Assembly: GCA_004123355.1 (NCBI GenBank)
Contig: SCHM01000001.1
Location: 5,386,001-5,450,000 of the forward strand
Source: Amphirosellinia nigrospora
Lineage: Eukaryota > Ascomycota > Sordariomycetes > Xylariales > Xylariaceae
Length of the DNA: 64,000 nt
Reading direction: 5' to 3'
Shown here: positions 34,257 through 44,519 of the stretch, in pieces
Position numbering within the stretch: position 1 is the stretch's first letter
Layout: each line of letters starts with the position of its first letter
Program-made: the position numbers and the translations under genes
The notes under the pieces: generated by a model
Told to the model about the DNA's origin: nothing
The model's input: only the letters and a program-made list of their open reading frames with translations
Databases searched by the model: none

Positions 34257-35679
34257 ATGGCGTCCAAATTCCAGGAGCACTCTCATTTCGAATTTGAGGA
34301 CAGCAGCCCTCCAGCTTCGGTTCATGGCGCCAGAGGTGATGCAGGAGCAGACCCGTCCAACGCTCCGGGGAGAAACAGCGACGAGTCATCTGTTGACCAT
34401 GTCCAGGAGAAGGTCCCGGCAGCAGTTCCGTTGACGAAGTGGCAGAAGGTCAAGCGGCATTTTGGGCGATTCAAGTGGTGGTATCTAGGTGTTGGCCTTA
34501 TCCTCCTCATTATCTTGTTGCCGTTGTTGTAAGTGCTTCTAGAGTTGATGAAATACATTGCCAAATTAACTAACTCAACCCAGATTTACTAAAATCATCC
34601 CGGCCATCACGCAGGACATAGTGAATAATCAACAACTCCCTATTATCGGGGGTACATTCCAAGCGCTCTCGCCAACAGAACTCTCGGTGACACTGCATAC
34701 CCAGCTCGATACGCCGCTGGCAGCAGACATCGATCCCGCAACTCTGTTCGTGTACAACAAAGATACCCCGGAGTATTCGCCCTTCATCAACATCACTTTG
34801 CCAAAGATTCATGCGGATCACAAGACCCCAGTCATGGTTACAAACCAGACCGTCAAAGTTATCAACGAAACCGAACTTGTTAAGTGGTTTGGTCAGGTCT
34901 TTGACCAACCCAAAGCGGAACTATCTGTCAAAGGTAAAGCAACAGTTCGGTTGGGGGCGCTGAAGATGAATGCGAATATCGCCAAAACCATCGAAGCAGG
35001 GGCTCTCAATCATCTAGAGGGCTTCGGTATCACAAGCCTACGATTAATATATCCTGCTCTGGACGATGGCACCAACGTTAGGGGAACACTAAATTTACCC
35101 AATGCAGGTGTGCTAACCCTTGGACTGGGCAACCTCACCCTTAATCTGTTCTCCGGCGATATCAATCTTGGTTTCGTCAACGTATACGATGTGATTTTGC
35201 CTCCAGGAAACAACACACGAGATTTTGATGGCCAATTGTACCTGAACGAGCTTGTCCCCAACCTAGGTGCAATTTTGGACAGCCAATCTGGTGCCCTAGC
35301 AGATGGCAATATCGAACTGAAAGCTCGGGGCAACTCCACTATGGTCAATGGGGTACACATTGGCTACGTGGAACAGGTCCTAAACAACAAGACCTTAGTG
35401 TCGACTGTGCCGGTCATCAAACTGATAAGCGATGTTATTAGCAGCTTCTCTGCCAGTGGCAATGCTTCTCTCAGCGACTTGCTAGGCGATACGGTTGGTA
35501 ACTCGACATTCATCGAGGGGCTTTTGGACCACTGGAACTCGACGATGAGCACGAACAGCACTGGATCGACGCTGAAGAAGATTGGGCGCTCGAGCCCGTA
35601 TGGATCACGTACCATAAAGGCGCCGGCGACGAAGAACTTGCTGAAGATGGGCCTAAAGATGGCGTTGGCAAAGCTCTAA
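34257..35679 (+). CDS. Membrane-anchored DUF3712 protein
   Basis: Exons 34257-34528 and 34584-35679 (55-nt intron, GTAAGT...CTCAACCCAG). The first ~70 residues are acidic and cytosolic, followed by one strong transmembrane helix (WWYLGVGLILLIILLPLL, ~74-91). The large remainder is extracytoplasmic. It has the LEA-like beta repeats of fungal DUF3712 proteins (QLPIIGGTFQALSPTELSVT; later FSGDINLGFVNVYDVILPPG) and many N-glycosylation sites. Type II topology is likely. The family's function is not established; its LEA-like fold is also seen in lipid-binding proteins. The frame is intact, and the C-terminal tail is basic. Confidence 0.88.
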
Positions 35680-35917
35680 GGGAATAGGGGCATGTGGAAT
35701 ATTTATGAAACCTTACGTCGGTATTATGACTAACGTTTCGAAGCCGCTAGGATGGACATGTACACGTACCACGACTAGCAGATGATTTAATGATTAATGT
35801 CTTGATACTAAATGCAACACCCATCGAGGGTGAGATGAATTCAAACCAACGTGAATGTTTTCCATCTAATTTCATCAATCTTACTGCAACGTCTCCTAAC
35901 TTTAGTGATCGAGGGTC

Positions 35918-38052
35918 TTATCTCTTTCTCAAATCTGCCACAGAGAGTGTCGCCCTCTCGCCAGTCGCTGTCTCTTCATGTCGAACCGACTCCTTCCCTA
36001 CTGCAGCAGCGTAGGTCTCAACACCAACACAGACATATGTCTTGAATTTCCGCGCCGGAACTTTATTCTCAAACATTTCATGGATCTCTTCAAGGGTCCG
36101 ATCTCGAGTCTCGGGGAGGAATAGGTACGCGAACACGGCAACAATGAAGTTTGAGGCGAACCAGATGTATCCGTACTTTGGGCCCCAGCCGAGGCTTGCT
36201 GCTGCGGATTGTTAGCTTATTTATATAGAAGAATAAAAGATCAATTTAATTGAACTAGTATATTTACGGTTGATAAAATACGGTGCTGTCAAAGTGCCTA
36301 GGAAATTGCCGAGGAAATTTAACGCAGTCGCAACCCCGAAGCAATAACCACGCAGCGCGCTATTCGGATACTCGCCGCCGAGAAGCCAAGCAAATGGAGC
36401 TGGAGATCATCAATACGGGTCTTATGACGTCGAGAGTACTGAAGAGTTTATGGTTGTACGAAGTACGGTGTGGCTAGAACTCACCATAACCGACGTAGAA
36501 GAAGACAAATAGTCCGTTGAATGCGACGACTACGCTACCAGCCGCTGCTGATCCCGGACTTATAGTCCAGACAATTGCTTGTGCCAGCTGCGCAAGTCCA
36601 CATACTAACGGCTAGGCGGAGTGATATATTTGTTAGTATTTCCAGAAAAGGCATGGCTGTAGGTGATATTTCCAGAGAAGCGGGTAGGAAAGGGAACAAG
36701 TTGACCTGACTTCACTCACCCCAATTATCATAATAGCACGGCGGTCGATATAGCGCACGAATAATGAGCTGATAATGGCGGCAACAAGTCCAATGCCTGT
36801 TATAAGGATTGAGAAGCCGAAGGGGTTTGGAACCCCAGCGATTTCGAGGTAATATGTCGTGTAGATGTTAACCCACGAAGAACCTATGTTCCCGTCAATT
36901 TTCAGCTTGAAATCCGTATCCCCTAGCCTGATGATGAATACCAACCATTAGCGGAGTGGAAACACACGACGGCAATGGAAAGCAACGTTCGTCTAAGGTT
37001 CGTTCCTCGCCACATTTCTAGAAATAGCGCCTTCTTATTCTGCTCGACTTGCTCACGCGTTGATTGCTTAATCTCATTGAACTCAGCCCGGAGCTCGGTC
37101 TCATCGATACTTGAATTGCGCAGGCTACGCAACGCCGATTCTGCCTCGACCTCCCTCCCCTGGACTGCAAGCCACCGTGGCGAATCGGGGAAGAAGAACA
37201 ACGCGATCGACTGAATAGTAGGGGCGGCGAAGAAGATCGCGAGTGGAATTTGGTACGACTGACGACTCTCAATCTCGTGTGTCCCGTAGTCTACTGTCGC
37301 GCCGACGATCGAACCGATGGATAATTGACACTGATACACGGCGAAAGTTATCCCTCGAAGATGAGCCGGGGCTACTTCGTGAACGTACAGCTGTGAGAAG
37401 GTAAGAAACCAGCCCACGGAGATGCCTATCCAAATTGTAAATAGTTTGAAACTAAGTCGAGTCGGCTTTACGAAGAATCGTACCGAGTAATAGACGAGCA
37501 AAGTAGAGAGCCCCAAGTTTCGTCGTTCCCAGCATGATAGCCGTAGCAATGAAATTGAGCAGCGACGCCGCCCAAAGCCCGGCTTTTCTTCCAAACCTGC
37601 TACTAAAGGGGCCGACCAGAAGCGAGCCGATTAGAGTACCTATGGTCATTAGGCTTGATATAAGCTGCTGCACTGTTGGCTATCGAAGGGATCAGTCGAG
37701 AGGTCTTGCGGTATTGATTTTGGCGGCGCTTACGTCGATATTCCAAGCCTGGAGTTCAGTGTCATAGTACCCGTACACCCTTAAGAAGCCCGGCATACTG
37801 TTTATTCCTATCAATATTTGCGTGGGACAGCATCATGCTAAGCCGCAAGTACATACGAAAGGAAACCGCCCACGAGGGCGTAATCGAGGCCTGATGCGCA
37901 TCTTAGCTATGTCAAGGTATCTCCGCTTGTTTTCATGTGGAATTACCATATTGGAATGTCGAGATCGTAGCAATAAAACAGATCAAGATGCACTTGGTAT
38001 GACTTCTCACATCAAGCTTTAGGGGGTTAGCGGAGATCGTTGCATTAAGCAT
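35918..38052 (-). CDS. MFS transporter, sugar porter family
   Basis: Nine exons in coding order: 38052-37947, 37890-37857, 37797-37734, 37679-37484, 37425-36946, 36883-36720, 36611-36485, 36399-36268, 36201-35918. They sum to 1587 nt (528 aa) with all phases consistent and no frame break. The start is the first ATG of the open exon 1. Sugar-porter signatures include FQYG/LDYALVGGFLS in helix 1, RFGRKAG after helix 2, FFPDSPRWL before the central loop, and PETRDRTLEEIHEMFE at the end. Twelve membrane segments are expected. The substrate is not deducible from sequence. It is divergent from a TauD-type dioxygenase, which suggests linked uptake and oxidation of one compound. Confidence 0.93.
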
Positions 38053-38690
38053 ATTTTCACGGTCTCAAAGTTCTTTTGCTTCTTCGTTTCAATATTCAGA
38101 GGTCGAGGGAGGAGGGATTGAATATTATGAGAATCAACATCAGTATGAGATACTCTTATTAGCCTGCTGAGGCTTTGTCTCCTAATACCGCTGTCGGATA
38201 ATCTCCACGATCCGACCCTGACGCTCTGCTAGTTACAGTACCGGAGCTATGCTGCAATCATAACCAATGACGATAAGATTCCGCGACTCATGCAGGCAGG
38301 CGATCCCAGCCAGCAAAAAGATTGGGGAGCATTGTGCGACGACGTTTCTTGGCAGACTGTCGTATAGCTCCGAGATTGACTTGGAGTATATTTACCAAGT
38401 AATTGTGATAAGATGGGGGAGATATGCGGAGAAGTGGATGTCATTCAACTTAGAGAACCGGCAATTGTATTTTAGTCTACTGGATGATATTATAATCCGG
38501 GATTAATATGCGTGATCTAGGCTGGTAATAGACCGTAGGCTTCTGTCGACGGGTATATATTGTAAGATAGCGCCTGATAACATTCTACTATTTTCTTCAG
38601 AGCAAGGGGAGAATTTCCATGCCCTGAAACCTCCAAAGTTCAATCTTGAAATTCTTTCGGAGCAAGGTTTCCGAGAGTTCACCTGGAGTC
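38053..38690. promoter_or_regulatory. Divergent promoter between MFS transporter and TauD dioxygenase
   Basis: A 638-bp interval between outward-facing start codons at 38052 (-) and 38691 (+). No specific site is recognised. The head-to-head arrangement is the evidence for shared regulation. Confidence 0.5.
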
Positions 38691-40249
38691 ATGACTACAC
38701 AATCGAGGGGAAATTATGTCAACGGGACGAATGGGCATTTACCAGAGACCCCCAAACTACGACAAGAACCTCTCAAAAACTCCGGGTCGATCGACCACCT
38801 AGAATATGTAGATGCGACGCCGATAATTGGACGAGAGTACCCAACTGCTAAGATCAAGGACTTTCTGACTGCCCCTAACTCCGATCAGCAGCTACGAGAT
38901 CTAGCCATCACAATCTGCGAACGTGGCGTCGGTAAGCGGTTCCCAAAATTCCCAGTCCCTTTTTATTTAAGTAGAAAACTTGCTGTTTATCTACGATATG
39001 CCTTGGGGTTATGCATAGCTCCAAACTGTCACAAGATGAAAATTACTAACCTGTATTAATAGTGTTCTTCCGAGCGCCCCAGGATAACCTTACAGTCGAA
39101 GAGCAGAAACACATCACGTACATGTTAGGCAAACTAACTGGGCGTCCGGAAGGTCATGGTTTACACGTCCATCCATTGTTTAATGACCCTAACAATCTAC
39201 CAATGGCTGATGGAACTACGGACCCAAATATGTATGTATTTCGAATACCGGGCTGATGACCACCTCTTCCCCTTCAACGACTAAAGAAACCCTAACCAAT
39301 GCTGACTAACCTAGATACGTTATAAACTCGGAGGCAATGAAAAAGTTATATAAAACGATGAAAATTCCCTCGCGTGATCTTAATGAGCCCCGAGATCTCT
39401 CACGGGAGTGGCACAGTGACAGTAAGCTCCTTACTTTCTTGTCACCCGAGGACATAATTCCTAAAATGATTAGGTCTCTTTGAGAATTGTCCTTCGGACT
39501 TCAGTTTTCTACGTATGCAAGATACGCCGGCGTCAGGGGGTGACACTCTCTGGTGTTCCGGCTACGAACTGTACGTCTATCTCCCACCTTACGATGAAGG
39601 CATACGATATAGCGTGACCGGGAATGTAATAGACAAAAGCCCCATATGTTGACTCATGATGATCAAAGTTACGATCGAATATCGCCATCATTCCGGTCCT
39701 ACCTCGAAACATTGACCGCAACATGTGCTCAGCCGGTTTTCAAATCAGCTTGCGAGGCGGGTGGCTACGACGTCATGTCGCCCGAGGCTCACCACTGAAC
39801 AAGGACTACGAATTCGCGCCCTCGCACCCCGTCGTGCGCACGCACCCCGTCACGGGGTGGAAGAGCCTGTTCGCGGGCGTCGGCCTACACGTCTCGCGCA
39901 TCAACGACGTCCACGCATACGAGGACACGATGATTCGGGAATATATCATGCGATTGATCACGCGCAACCACGACTGCATTGCTCGCATGCACTGGACGAA
40001 GCAAGCTTGTGCGATCTGGAGTAACTTGTGCACATTGCACGCTGCCACTGTAAGATGAGCTTCGGTATATATTTCATCCAGAACACGCACGGTAAACTTG
40101 CTGACATATCTCCTTTTCCTTTATAGCCTGACACTCATCTTGCTGATGGGGTACGGATTGGAGTTAGAGCATCGGGGATTGGCGAGGTGCCCTATCTTGA
40201 CCCGGCCTCGAAAGGACGCCGTGAAGCGCTTGGACTGCCTTGGAATTAA
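38691..40249 (+). CDS. TauD/TfdA-family Fe(II)/2-oxoglutarate-dependent dioxygenase
   Basis: Six exons: 38691-38931, 39063-39231, 39315-39421, 39474-39570, 39669-40049, 40127-40249. The HxD iron motif is in SREWHSD, directly before an intron, and continues SLFENCPSDFSFLRMQDTPA. GGDTLWCSGYELY follows. HPVVRTHPVTGWKSLF is the conserved mid-section, and the distal His lies in TLHAAT. The C-terminus (LDPASKGRREALGLPWN) is intact. One base is missing near 39771-39778: the upstream frame ends in a stop, while the next frame continues ARGSPLNKDYEFAPSHP. With it the length is 372 aa. Relatives hydroxylate taurine, sulfonates, sulfate esters or aryloxy acids; the substrate here is unknown. It is divergent from a transporter gene. 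Confidence 0.9.
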
Positions 40250-40518
40250 CATCTCAGAGTCTGTATTTTCGTCTGGTATGCGTGGATAGATGTTGTTATA
40301 CTCGTAGTGGTCGAATTGTACGTAGAATTGAAATGACACAAAGGCATACCTCTCTATGTTACGTATCTATCTATGTAAGCAGCATATGCATTTATCACAT
40401 ATATAAACCGTCGCACGCCCCTCCATCAGGACTTGGGTGGGGTGATTGATATACCTATCTCCTCTCAGCATCCTCTCTGCATTATCAAAACAAACCTGAA
40501 TTGTAAAAGTCGTCGACT

Positions 40519-41128
40519 ATGGCCGGAAAGAAGAATAACAACGCCAAGGCCAAGGGCGACAGCAAGTCCGGCGGGGATGGGGACAAAGACAAGGGTGGTG
40601 GCAAGCTGAAGGGGGCAGAAAATCGAAGTCCGGCATATTCTCGTAAGTCTCAATCATATTTAATCATGTGATTATGAATAACAAAAATATTGATTATGTT
40701 CTAGTGCAAGAAACATTCACGGAAGGAAGAGGCCTTGGCCGAGATTCAGCGTCTCACGAGGGGAGACCCAAAGGAGGGCATTCCAGCATCTGAACCGGAG
40801 CCAATAGGAAAGATGAATCCAAAGACGAAGACGAAGGCGCCCACGCATGCCATATTCGTCCATGTGGCAAAACAGTTTTCAGAAGACAAGGCTAGTCAGG
40901 GTACGCAGTTCCCTTGCGCTGATCATTTACTCATGTTTGTTCGCAAAGACCACCAGGCTTACAATAACTCCAGGTGGTTCTCTTGGCCAGCAGACGAAAG
41001 GCTCATTACATCCCGAGTTCGAAAAAGTTGCATATAGTTTACAACCAACAGAGAACGGAATTGTTTCAATTGGTGAAGCAAAGACGGATTGGGGCTATCA
41101 TCTCATTGTGGTAGACAAGCGTCTGTGA
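40519..41128 (+). CDS. Parvulin-type peptidyl-prolyl isomerase (Par14/PIN4-like)
   Basis: Exons 40519-40642, 40705-40900 and 40974-41128. The N-terminus is a Lys/Gly-rich nucleic-acid-binding tail (AGKKNNNAKAKGDSKSGG). The parvulin core follows: KIEVRHIL, CKKHSRKEEALAEIQ, KQFSEDKASQGGSLG, HPEFEKVAYSL, and DWGYHLIVV. The reading frame slips at the G run 40611-40615. The core frame needs one base fewer (or two more) than sequenced; removing one gives 157 aa. An insertion of about 33 residues, rich in Pro and Lys, sits between EIQRL and the FVHVAKQFSED helix, where human Par14 has a short link. The likely role is in ribosome biogenesis or chromatin. It converges on RPS12. Confidence 0.88.
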
Positions 41129-41367
41129 CAGGCAATCATGATACTAAACTCTCATCACCGCACCTGCTTCAAAGAGTGTCATGGGAATAGAGCTTGGAGT
41201 CATCTTTTTTCAATGCAATTTTTTGTTTGATTCAGATGCGTAGCGGTTCCCATATTTCCGGCATCTATACCAGTTGAGAAAACCAAGATACGTTTAGAGT
41301 ATCTAGCGAAGATAGGAACGCCGAATTCCGGCTGTCTATATTCCTATGCACCTTAGACGAACCCCCT

Positions 41368-42037
41368 CTATTGCTCAGTCTGGAAGTAGTTGAGAAGGAC
41401 GGATCGCTCGGTAGACTCCTCGCCCCAGTCCTTAACCACGACACACGAGCAGTTGACAACCTTGCGAGCGTTACCCTCTCGGTCCAAGACACCTGGCACA
41501 CGATTATGAGTTCGGGTCCAATGCCACTATACGGGAAAGTACAGGTACTTACAGAGACCAGCCCACTCGCCCAGTTGCTTTCCATCGGGAACCTTAATAA
41601 GGGGGATCTTGTGCTCCTGGCACAGAGCAATAACCAGCTTCTTGTAGGCCTCCTCCTCGCAAGTCTCGTTTAGGACGCACATGTGAGCTTGGCGCCTGTC
41701 GAGGGCCTTGGAAGCTTCACGGAGACCACGGGCGAGACCATCGTGCATGAGGGCGAGCTTCAGAACACCCTTCAGGGCGTCCAGAACGGACATCTGACCC
41801 TTAGAGGCATCGGCGGAGACTTCGACCTCCTCGGGGGCGTCGGGGGCGTTGTTCTCTTCTACGTCCGACTATACAAGGCGGAAATGTTAGCTACAAGACG
41901 GTGGACGTTCGATGCGACTTCAATATCCAGGCAACCGGCCATGTTAGATGCAAGGCGAGGCGGGCTAATAAGCTGCGGCGTTGGCGAGAAAGAGGGCCGA
42001 AGACAAATACAATGGGGTTGCAGTCAGAACGTACCAT
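41368..42037 (-). CDS. 40S ribosomal protein eS12 (RPS12)
   Basis: Three exons: 42037-42035 (only the ATG), 41868-41553 and 41492-41368; introns of 166 and 60 nt; 147 aa. The N-terminus is acidic ([20 protein letters not shown]). The eS12 body is [20 protein letters not shown], then [38 protein letters not shown], and the C-terminus [16 protein letters not shown]. The frame is intact. The initiator codon alone forms the first coding exon, an arrangement seen in ribosomal-protein genes. It is divergent from RPS22, so both small-subunit proteins share one intergenic promoter. Confidence 0.96.
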
Positions 42038-42803
42038 CTTGACTTTATTGATACCGGTGCGATCCTCGAAGGAGTTGGTGTTGATGTGTGTAGAGTAGAG
42101 GTGAATGAGTGGCGTGTTGGGGGGAGGAAGAGGCGTGCAAGAAATCCAACAAAGTTTCGCGATTCGAGGTGTCAATTGAGCCTGGGCACAGGGTGCTGTA
42201 CTGGTGGGTGTCCCTGGCGCAACTTTTGGTGGGGTCCAGCTGTGTATCGCTGTGTATCGGTTAGGGTTCGATTTACCAGGGTTTGTCCCATTGGCTATCG
42301 TACTAGACAAGCAACCCACTTCGGGCCGTTGACAGCTGGTGGATCCGCTATCTGGTACCCAGGCACCACCACAGCTGAACAAATTGATAGCTGGCAGAGA
42401 AAATAGGCTGGGCTAGTGGTCATTGCTCGTTGCCTGCGAACTTTTCAAATTCTCCACCCGCCAAGGTAAACTCGGCTTCTACTTCCACTTTCTTCATCAC
42501 ACCTTTATATCAACTAGTCCGCCTCCAGTCGACGACGGTTTACCATCGCGTCACTTGCGATCACTATTAAAATATGTGAGACTCTCAGTGTACCGGATCG
42601 AAAAATCTGGGCATGCCAAACCCCTTTCCCGATATGCTATTCTGAGGCCAGGGGAGAGCAATCAGGCGCCTCGTCGCGTCCTGATACGCTTCTCCTCTCC
42701 GGTACAGAGCGGGCAGAACCTCTTCAACTTGCATTGAAGCAGGCACTCTCCATGCTCTAGGCTGATGAAGGCTAAACTGTCGCGTCAATATAGTACCGCC
42801 AAG
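42038..42803. promoter_or_regulatory. Bidirectional ribosomal-protein promoter (RPS12/RPS22)
   Basis: A 766-bp region between two divergent 40S protein genes. A TTAGGGTT box lies at 42261-42268 and an inverted CCAAT (ATTGG) about 20 bp further on. TTAGGGTT is the core bound by Tbf1-type factors at ribosomal-protein promoters in several ascomycete lineages. That it works here is inference. Confidence 0.5.
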
Positions 42804-43558
42804 ATGGGTCTCGAGGATGCGCTCAACGCCATGAACAACGCCGAGAAGAAGGGAAAGCGCCAGGTGCTTATCCACCCTTCATCTAAGGTCATCGTGAAGG
42901 TGAGTTCAAACCTCTCTTTTGTGGCTCACCTGTTTACACGTATTGTCCATCGTGTCATGCCGCGAAAAGTACTAACAATTGTGTCTACAGTTCCTTCAGG
43001 TTATGCAAAAGAAGGTACGGTAGAACTGTCACCACATATCCAAAATCATTCGCTGGGTTGCCTGCCCCCCCCATTCGGCATGATAACTGGACGACGGTCT
43101 CAACAATTCCTACGATCAAAGTCTTTTAAGTTGCCGATAGATCAATGGTTACCCAAGCGAAGGAGTCTTACACGTTTCTCTGATTCACGACATGAAGTCT
43201 TGACGTTTAGTCATTCGCTACAGTTTGCTAATACTTTGCATAGGGATAGTACGTTGGCACGGAAATCTGAGTACACGACCCTCGAAGGCTAACCCATTTC
43301 AGTATCGGCGAGTTCGAACAGGTTGATGATCACCGCTCTGGAAAGATCATTGTCCAACTCAATGGGCGTATCAACAAGGCTGGTGTTATCTCTCCGCGAT
43401 ACAATGTCCACCTTTCGCAGCTCGAGAAGTGGGTAGTCAAGCTTCTCCCTGCTCGTCAGTTCGGCTACATCATCCTCACAACGTCGGCCGGCATCATGGA
43501 TCACGAGGAGGCCCGTAGACGCCATGTGTCAGGCAAGATTCTTGGGTTTTTCTACTAG
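42804..43558 (+). CDS. 40S ribosomal protein uS8 (RPS22), with a 5-nt microexon
   Basis: Four coding exons: 42804-42899, 42991-43014, 43244-43248 (five nucleotides, GGATA) and 43303-43558. The sequence is uS8: [27 protein letters not shown], then GY from the microexon, then [15 protein letters not shown], and the C-terminus [20 protein letters not shown]. The microexon has a TGCTAATAC branch and CATAG acceptor before it and a GTACGT donor after it. It restores the universally conserved Gly-Tyr. Without it the frame does not connect. The N-terminus ([10 protein letters not shown]) is four residues shorter than usual for this protein. A missing base or a further 5' exon may hide the canonical start; ATG 42765 is an in-frame alternative. 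Confidence 0.93.
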
Positions 43559-44519
43559 ACAATGGTCGGCGATGAAGCCAGGAGGATGGAAACCACATGG
43601 GGTTGCGCGCACTTAGCATTTTCCGGGCGTTGGGGAATGAGGATTGTTGATATAAAAAAATTACGTGGGAATTTGATGTTATGTTTCTATGATACCACAA
43701 CCAGCTATGGGGCAATTAACAGCAAATGTTCAGTCAGCCAATATATAAGCATGCTCGTAACGTGATGGAGCCGTGAAATTAAATTAATATAACCAGAACA
43801 ACAATGTTCCCTTGCCATGTTAGAAATTCCAAGCATAGCAAAAGACTTGTTTGAGAATGTGGAACCCTCATCCGGGCGCGGCCCAAGAGTTCCAACTTTG
43901 CTGTGGTGCCACGTTAGTACGTCATAAAATCCATATTCGTATGGAACTGTATGAGCTGTAATTCGTTTCTGAATCTTGAGATCTGATTGTTTTCCACAAT
44001 GCAAGTCGAGACAGCGGATCAAGACCAGAGCACTAAAAAGTATTCAGAGGTAGCCAGCAGCTCACTCGCTTTGTCCCTGACTATTGGCCCCAGGAGAATG
44101 CTCTGATTGGGTCTGGGCGTCCAGGCTTTTAGTCTAAGCGTCTGGGCTAATAATAAACCAGTGAATCTAACACAAGGAAGGCACAGACACGGACTTGACT
44201 TGCGTTGCATCATGGTTTCCGATTTCCTTATCACATCCCCTAACTTAGTCTGATTGATTGATTTATCGATTGACCGACCAAACCGTGGCAACCCATAAAA
44301 CCACTCTTGCTTGCCGTCTGTCTTTCGCCCCCCCCATTCACCAAGTGCGCAGGCCTCTTCCGCCCTCCACAACTTCGTCTTCGAGGTGGTCCAATGTACC
44401 TGCCGATAACCTCACCACCGGGTGCAGATGCAAGCGCGCGAAAGCCCTGATTGATCGATCAACGCAGGAGAGCCAGCTATCTTCTGATCGAGAACAAATC
44501 TTCCCGTCCTGTACGCGCA
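43559..44519. other. Intergenic region between RPS22 and GT90
   Basis: About 960 bp. No supported coding sequence or RNA gene. The right part is the GT90 promoter and 5' leader. Confidence 0.6.

Noticed and set aside
43015-43243. Coding extension of RPS22 by read-through of the second intron
   Set aside because: It gives sequence unrelated to uS8 after QVMQKK, whereas the microexon path restores the conserved protein.
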